Assembly (NCBI GenBank): GCA_040510575.1 | Contig: JBEVIU010000015.1 | Coordinates: 1-28,306 of the forward strand | Source: DASUMF01 sp040510575 | GTDB lineage: Bacteria > Actinomycetota > Acidimicrobiia > IMCC26256 > DASPTH01 | Direction of reading: 5' to 3' | DNA: 28,306 nt | The notes under the pieces: generated by a model | Databases searched by the model: none | What the model was told of the DNA's origin: nothing | Seen by the model: only the letters and a program-made list of their open reading frames with translations | Made by a program: the position numbers and the translations under genes | Shown: positions 23,801-28,306 of the stretch, piece by piece | Layout: each line of letters opens with the position of its first letter | Numbering within the stretch: the first letter of the stretch is position 1

Positions 23801-26800
23801 GACGCCGCCGCTTCCTCGCCGATGTCGCCCTCGAGCAGCGAGAGGTATCCCACCAGCTCGGGCGCCGGCGCTTTGCGTTCCCATTCTCTCCATCGGTCGC
23901 GTGTGCCGCGCGCGTCGGGGTCGGTGAACGTTCGCCAGGGGCGGGTCCACGCGCCGGGCTCGGCCAGCGCGCACACGAACACGCCCTGCTCGATCCCATC
24001 GACGATCACGCGCAACCAGCGGTCGACCTCGCGCTCGATCGGTGCGGTCAGCGGCACCTCGGTCCACTCGAACTTGCCCCGCGTGCTCACGTACCAATAG
24101 GCGGCGGTGACCGGCGTGTCGGGCGCGCCGAACGCGGCGCGAGCGGCGCGCGCATACACCGGGAGTTGCAAGCCCAGCCCCCCGCGGGGCTTGCCGGTCT
24201 TGTAGTCGACCACCGACAGCTCACCGTGCTCGCCCTGGTCCACGCGATCAGCCGCGCCCCGGAAGCGCAGCACCCGGCCGTCGGAGAGCGGCACCTCCAC
24301 GGCCGGCTGCGCGGCGCCGGGCAGGCCGAAGCGAAGCTCGGTCGCGATGGGCGAGAGCTGATGGGTGTCGCGGATCGCGTCGTCCTCGGTGAGGAAGCGA
24401 TCGAGGTCGGCGAGGATGCGGCGTTGGTCGCGGTCCCAGAACACGCGGCGCCCTGTGACACCCCGCTCGGCGTAGCGGGTGCCGTGCTCGCGGGCGAGCT
24501 CGCGCAGGCGTGCCCGGTCTGCTGCCGACCACGCCGCTCCCGGCGGGGGCGGCCCGCCGTCGCGGCGGAGCACCTCGCCGAGGAATTCGTCGAGCACCTC
24601 GTGCACCAGGCGCCCCCAGTCGAGCGCCGAGAGCTCGTAGATCTCCTCGGGTGGTTCGGGGATCTCGACGCGGAGCACCTGGTCCATGAAGTAGTCGAAC
24701 GGTGAGCTCGCCCACGCTTCCAGCCGCGTCGGCGACACGACCGCGCCGTCGCCCGCGGGACTGGTGACGGTGAGCGGCGCCAGGTTGCCGTCGAAGCGCG
24801 TGAACGCGTTGCTCGCGCGCGCGAGCACGCAGGCGAGGCCGCGCTGCAGGGTGGTGTCGCGCTGGCCCAGCTCGTGGGCGGCCACCGTGTGTCCTGCACG
24901 CGTGTGATCGAGCAGCGTGCGGAGCCGGTGTTCCTGTTCGGTGGCGGGGAACTCGACGCGCGCGAGTCCGGCCGTGAACGACGGCACCGCAGTGAACCAG
25001 GATGCGCGCAAGGTCGTGAGTTCGTCGGCGTAGCGGCGCGTGCCGTCGAGCGCTTCCACCGTGTCGAGGAGGAAGCGTGACGGCATGCGTTCCGTGGTGC
25101 GGCGCAGATCACCGCGCGGGAAGGTGAGCACGCGCTGGGGTGCGGTGGCGAGCGCCGCGAGGAAGCGGCGATGATCGGCTTCGACGCGTGCCGAATGGAG
25201 AGTGAGTGCTCCGTCGGTGACGCGTCGGTCGGCGTCGGGAAGGAGTGAGTCGTCGCGGATGCGGGCGGGGAAGGTGCCTTCGGCCAGCCCGCACACGAAG
25301 ACGCGATCGAGATCGAGGCCGAGTCCCATGGCCACGGGACCGACGAACACCCCGTCACCGAGTCGACCGACTCGTCCGAGATCGGCGTCGAGCTCGAGCG
25401 CGAGGGTGCGGCGGAACACGTCGATCCCCGGCGCAGGTTCGACCGCGTCGAGCCCGGCCAACCGTTCGAGCGCCGCTTCGACCTTGTCGGCCGCCTGGCG
25501 CTCGTGCTCCGGCCACGCGTCGCGGCGCGCTGCACCAGCGAGGCGACGGTCGACGAGGCGTTGGGCCCACGTGGCGAGGTCGCGCCACGACGTACCGGCC
25601 GCCGCGCCGTTCGACACCTCGGTGGCGAGGTTGGCGACGAACGCCTGCAGCTCGCGCGTGGCCGCCAGCTCGTGCTCGATGCCGGCTGGGCGCGGCTCGC
25701 GGTCGGTGCGGTCGAGCTCGTCGGCGAGACGATGCTCGAGGCCGGCGATCTCGCGGCCGAGCGCGGCGTCCCATCGCGCCACGCCGCGTACGACCCCGGC
25801 GCGTCGGCTGATGCGCTCCCAGCGTGCCGACGGCACGGGGCGGCCGTCGTCGCGGTGCACCGGCGCCGCAGCAAGCAGCGCCATCACGTCGTGGCGGTGG
25901 AAGTCGCGGTCGGGGAGTGCGAGCAGTGCGAGCAGCGACGAGCCGAGCACGCTCTGGGCGAGGGTGCGGACGGCGGTGCCGTTGTGCGGGATCCCCGCCG
26001 CGCCGAGCTGCTCGTGCACCATCCGCGCGTAGGGCTCGGCTGCGCCGAAGAGGATCGCCATACGTTCGAGCCGGTCGCCGGCGCGCACTGCGTCGACGAC
26101 CATGCGCACGATGGCGCGCACTTCGTCGTCGGGGTCCGACGCGGAGGTCACGTGCGTGCCGTGCGCGACGGCTGCCTCCCACCTGGAGCTGTCGTCGTCG
26201 GGCGCGGCGAGGCGGTCGAGCGCGAGCCGGACCGGCGCATCGGCACGCGCCACGCCGCTGACTCCGGCGACAACGGTGACCGACCCGACGGCCGCGATCG
26301 CGTGCATCAATCGAGCCGCCGGCGCCGGGAGATCCTGCGGGAGATACAGCACGACTGCGCCCAGGTCGTCGAGCGCCGAACTCGAGGTGATCGTGGCGAC
26401 GGCCGCGTCCATGAGGTCGCGCTCGTCGTACCACTGTGGCGCGAGCAACCGGCGCGCCGACCCGGTCACGCGCACCACGTCGGCGGCGCGTGGGCCACTG
26501 CGGCGAAGCGCGTCGAGCGCGACGTCGTCGCACTGCGCGAGCTCTCGCGACGCGTCGACCAGCGCCTGCTCGGTGGCGGGATGGGTCGCGACCGGGGCGA
26601 AGATGCCCGGCTGCCGCGCCAGCACCTGTCGGACGGCCGCGGCGAGCACCGGTGTCGACACCGGTCGGCGGCCTGTCGCGGCGAGCGCCGGCGCGCCGAG
26701 CAGCTCGGCCAGACGGTAGACGGTGAGAAAGGTGACCCCGGCGACGCCGACCGTGCCGTCGGTGAGCGGTCCGAGCGCACCCGAGCCGAGCAGCCGACGG

Positions 26801-26940
26801 ATGGTGACGCCCACGGAGTTGGTGGGCACGACCACCGTCACCGGGGTGAGTGGGTCACCGCGCTTGTGGGAGGCGACGGCATCCCGCAACGCTGTCGCCG
26901 CGGCTCGTCCGTACGGCGCGGTGACGAGGGCGACAGGCAT
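23797..26940 (-). CDS. addB: AddB-type exonuclease subunit, apparently without iron-sulfur cluster or Walker A
   Basis: This 1047-residue protein is the likely partner of the AddA-type subunit. It has a helicase-like but inactive-looking N-terminal half and a C-terminal PD-(D/E)XK nuclease: LDWGRLVHEVLDEF, FRGAADRVD, and VVDYKTGKP near residue 911. The N-terminal loop reads APYGRAAATAL, where AddB proteins have a GKT/GKS Walker A, so ATP binding there is doubtful. Family members carry one Cys before the nuclease (CPF) and three near the C-terminus that hold a 4Fe-4S cluster. Here the first is Ser746 in ASSPFDYF and the C-terminal cluster is replaced by WRTFTDPDARGTRDRW. The ATG lies six bases after TACGAT and heads a two-gene unit. 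Confidence 0.85.
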   Translation of the reverse strand: MPVALVTAPYGRAAATALRDAVASHKRGDPLTPVTVVVPTNSVGVTIRRLLGSGALGPLTDGTVGVAGVTFLTVYRLAELLGAPALAATGRRPVSTPVLAAAVRQVLARQPGIFAPVATHPATEQALVDASRELAQCDDVALDALRRSGPRAADVVRVTGSARRLLAPQWYDERDLMDAAVATITSSSALDDLGAVVLYLPQDLPAPAARLMHAIAAVGSVTVVAGVSGVARADAPVRLALDRLAAPDDDSSRWEAAVAHGTHVTSASDPDDEVRAIVRMVVDAVRAGDRLERMAILFGAAEPYARMVHEQLGAAGIPHNGTAVRTLAQSVLGSSLLALLALPDRDFHRHDVMALLAAAPVHRDDGRPVPSARWERISRRAGVVRGVARWDAALGREIAGLEHRLADELDRTDREPRPAGIEHELAATRELQAFVANLATEVSNGAAAGTSWRDLATWAQRLVDRRLAGAARRDAWPEHERQAADKVEAALERLAGLDAVEPAPGIDVFRRTLALELDADLGRVGRLGDGVFVGPVAMGLGLDLDRVFVCGLAEGTFPARIRDDSLLPDADRRVTDGALTLHSARVEADHRRFLAALATAPQRVLTFPRGDLRRTTERMPSRFLLDTVEALDGTRRYADELTTLRASWFTAVPSFTAGLARVEFPATEQEHRLRTLLDHTRAGHTVAAHELGQRDTTLQRGLACVLARASNAFTRFDGNLAPLTVTSPAGDGAVVSPTRLEAWASSPFDYFMDQVLRVEIPEPPEEIYELSALDWGRLVHEVLDEFLGEVLRRDGGPPPPGAAWSAADRARLRELAREHGTRYAERGVTGRRVFWDRDQRRILADLDRFLTEDDAIRDTHQLSPIATELRFGLPGAAQPAVEVPLSDGRVLRFRGAADRVDQGEHGELSVVDYKTGKPRGGLGLQLPVYARAARAAFGAPDTPVTAAYWYVSTRGKFEWTEVPLTAPIEREVDRWLRVIVDGIEQGVFVCALAEPGAWTRPWRTFTDPDARGTRDRWREWERKAPAPELVGYLSLLEGDIGEEAAAS

Positions 26941-26946
26941 CGCCGG

Positions 26947-26952
26947 ATCGTA
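26947..26952 (-). promoter_or_regulatory. Predicted -10 element for leaderless addB-addA mRNA (TACGAT on the minus strand)
   Basis: TACGAT fits TAnnnT and is followed by six bases and the addB ATG on the minus strand. No ribosome site is present between them. Confidence 0.48.
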
Positions 26953-27037
26953 CGACCCGGGTGTGACGCGGATCGGCTGCTCGAGCAGGGCCTGCCTTCG
27001 CCGCCGGAACCCGGTCCGCGTGCGCGACGATGCGGCG

Positions 27038-27721
27038 GTGACTGAGGGTTCCGATCCCCGCGACGCCCGCGACGCGCAGCGTCGCCACTCGGGACGTCGG
27101 CGCATGGTCATCGCCTCGGTGACCGGCATCGCCGCGGCGGTGATCGCGGCGCTGTTCCTGCCCTGGCAGCTCGCCGTGCTGGTCGGGTGGGACGTCGCCG
27201 CGGTCGTGGTCGTCGTGCGAGCCTGGGCGCACGTGTGGCAGTTCACGCCGGCCGACACGCACGCCTATGCCACCGTGGAGGACAACAGCCGCACGCTCGC
27301 CGATCTCGTGCTCCTCGTCGCGAGCTCGATCAGCCTCGTCGGCGTCGCGGTCGCGTTCGTGAAAGCGAACAACACGCCGAGCCACGAAGAGCTCATGATC
27401 AAGGTCGTGGGCATCATCACGATCCTGCTCTCCTGGGTCGTCGTGCACACGATCCTCGCGTTCAAGTACGCGCACGCGTACTACCGGGAGCCGATCGGCG
27501 GCGTGAACTTCAAGTCGGAGGACCGTCAGCCCGATCCCGACTACCGCGACTTCGCGTACCTCGCCTTCACCGTGGGCATGACCTACCAGGTCGCCGACAC
27601 CGACCTCACGCAGCGCAAGGTCCGACACATCGTGCTCGGACACGCGCTGCTGTCGTTCGTGTTCGGGGCCGTGATCCTGGCCACCATGGTGAACCTGATC
27701 GCCAATCTGCTGAACACCTGA
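27038..27721 (+). CDS. DUF1345 membrane protein
   Basis: The 227-residue protein has about five membrane helices and DUF1345 hallmarks: a W(A)HVWQFTPADT-like loop, an acidic NYREFAYLAF-type segment (here DPDYRDFAYLAFTVGM), MTYQVADTDLTQRKVR and a closing LLSFVFGAVILATMVN helix. The family's function is unknown. The start is uncertain: I use the GTG giving MTEGSDPRD, but GTG codons at 26963 and 27020 and an ATG at 27105 are also in frame, and none has a clear ribosome site. The gene is divergent from addB. Confidence 0.82.
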   Translation: MTEGSDPRDARDAQRRHSGRRRMVIASVTGIAAAVIAALFLPWQLAVLVGWDVAAVVVVVRAWAHVWQFTPADTHAYATVEDNSRTLADLVLLVASSISLVGVAVAFVKANNTPSHEELMIKVVGIITILLSWVVVHTILAFKYAHAYYREPIGGVNFKSEDRQPDPDYRDFAYLAFTVGMTYQVADTDLTQRKVRHIVLGHALLSFVFGAVILATMVNLIANLLNT

Positions 27722-27728
27722 CGAGACG

Positions 27729-27734
27729 TAAGGT
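27729..27734 (+). promoter_or_regulatory. Predicted -10 element for leaderless cystathionine beta-synthase mRNA (TAAGGT)
   Basis: TAAGGT fits TAnnnT and stands six bases before the ATG at 27741, just after the DUF1345 stop. This supports the upstream ATG, and so the repeat-bearing N-terminus, as genuinely translated. Confidence 0.48.
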
Positions 27735-27740
27735 GGCGCG

Positions 27741-28306
27741 ATGGCGCCCGAGCCCGACCCCGAACGGGAGATGACCGGCTCCGTGCCCGAACGGGAGATG
27801 ACCGGCTCCGTGCCCGAACGGGGAATGCAGGTGGCGGATTCACTGCTCGATCTCGTGGGCAACACGCCGCTCGTGCGACTCGGCCGGGTCGGTGCGCACC
27901 TGCAATGCGATCTGCTCGCCAAGGTCGAGCTGTTCAACCCCGGCGGCAGCGTGAAGGACCGCCCCGCCGTCGCCATGATCGACGCCGCGGAGCGCGACGG
28001 TCTGCTGCAGCCCGGCGGGGTGATCGTCGAGCCCACGTCGGGCAACACCGGCGTCGGACTCGCCATCGTCGCCGCGCAGCGCGGCTACCGCTGCATCTTC
28101 GTGATGTCCGACAAGATGAGCAACGAGAAGGTCGCCCTGCTCCGCGCGTACGGCGCCGACGTGGTGGTGTGTCCCACTGCGGTGCCGCCCGAGCACCCCG
28201 ACTCCTACTACTCGGTCGCTGATCGCCTCACCCGCGAGACGCCCGGTGCGTTCCGGCCCGACCAGTACTCGAACCAGGCCAACCCGGCCGAGCACGAGCG
28301 CTCCAC
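27741..28306 (+). CDS. cbs: Cystathionine beta-synthase, 5' part (cut by window end)
   Basis: This PLP enzyme condenses serine with homocysteine in transsulfuration; cysteine synthase activity is the main alternative. The 188 visible codons hold the fold-type II signatures: LDLVGNTPLVRL, PLP lysine in GGSVKDR, and the phosphate/substrate loop EPTSGNTG. MSDKMSNEKVALLRAYGADVV is split over a conserved helix, and CPTAVPPEHPDSYYSVADRL and RPDQYSNQANP follow, the latter being typical of cystathionine beta-synthase. The regulatory CBS domains would lie beyond the window. Homologues begin close to MQVADSLLDLVG (ATG at 27825). Here an in-frame extension of 28 codons made of a 27-bp repeat precedes it, with ATGs at 27741, 27771, 27798 and 27825. 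Confidence 0.88.
   Translation, partial: MAPEPDPEREMTGSVPEREMTGSVPERGMQVADSLLDLVGNTPLVRLGRVGAHLQCDLLAKVELFNPGGSVKDRPAVAMIDAAERDGLLQPGGVIVEPTSGNTGVGLAIVAAQRGYRCIFVMSDKMSNEKVALLRAYGADVVVCPTAVPPEHPDSYYSVADRLTRETPGAFRPDQYSNQANPAEHERS
27759..27827 (+). repeat. 27-bp tandem repeat at the start of cbs
   Basis: Two identical 27-bp units (27759-27785, 27786-27812) encode PEREMTGSV twice. A partial third (27813-27827) encodes PERGM. Each unit contains an in-frame ATG preceded by GGGAG or GGGGA, so the repeat multiplies possible translation starts. Confidence 0.9.

Noticed and set aside
23801..24097. Upstream extension of the AddA-type frame
   Set aside because: It overlaps the addB C-terminus in another frame. 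The GTGA junction at 23797-23800 gives the natural start and a typical N-terminus.
20258..26940. Phage-defence operon around the helicase-nuclease pair
   Set aside because: The two genes have AddAB architecture, neighbours are housekeeping or DUF membrane proteins, and no transposase, integrase or toxin is nearby. DNA repair is the simpler reading.

Overview
The window looks like chromosomal DNA of a high-G+C actinobacterium, most likely in or near the class Acidimicrobiia. This rests on strong G/C third-position bias, actinobacterial families (DUF3039, DUF3817, TAP-type exopeptidase, DUF5979 surface protein, monomeric isocitrate dehydrogenase) and many GTG starts. Several genes have a TAnnnT hexamer 6-8 nt before the start codon, as expected for leaderless mRNAs. 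The class assignment is inference. Both ends cut genes (purH on the left, cystathionine beta-synthase on the right), and the first ~110 bases look damaged by base-calling errors. No rRNA, tRNA, transposon, prophage or CRISPR array was seen.

Left region (1-7310, plus strand). This is core metabolism. The purH 3' end and folD are adjacent and share the 10-formyl-tetrahydrofolate pool, and a small zinc-ribbon membrane protein overlaps folD. A small unknown protein and NADP-dependent isocitrate dehydrogenase follow. Then come a large inverted repeat, a protein with a C-terminal J domain, malate dehydrogenase and an unknown 140-residue protein.

Middle region (7377-17932). A secreted DUF5979 protein ends at a very good hairpin terminator (8273-8323). 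It faces a minus-strand block: rhodanese, a small Ser/Asp-rich anchored protein, a ferric-reductase-like heme membrane protein, then glpD coupled to a secreted TAP-family peptidase. Divergent from the rhodanese, and behind a CRP-type palindrome, lies a two-gene unit: a repeat-rich secreted, membrane-anchored protein and a membrane GAF-GGDEF diguanylate cyclase, overlapping by ATGA. An acyl-CoA synthetase (minus) is divergent from a secreted protein made of two 47-residue two-cysteine modules.

Right region (17954-28306). A tightly overlapping minus-strand unit encodes a DUF3039 zinc protein, the lytic transglycosylase MltG and a SpoT/MESH1-like HD hydrolase. A DUF3817 membrane protein diverges from it, and its 3' end overlaps tail-to-tail an AddA-type helicase-nuclease. 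AddA follows an AddB-type nuclease subunit with a GTGA overlap. The AddB partner appears to have lost both the iron-sulfur cysteines and the Walker A lysine of the family. A DUF1345 membrane protein and the 5' part of a cystathionine beta-synthase with a 27-bp tandem repeat at its start close the window.

No complete new defence or mobile system was found. The most promising leads are the divergent AddB, the CRP-site/surface-protein/diguanylate-cyclase unit, the DUF3039-MltG-HD unit and the set of leaderless promoters.
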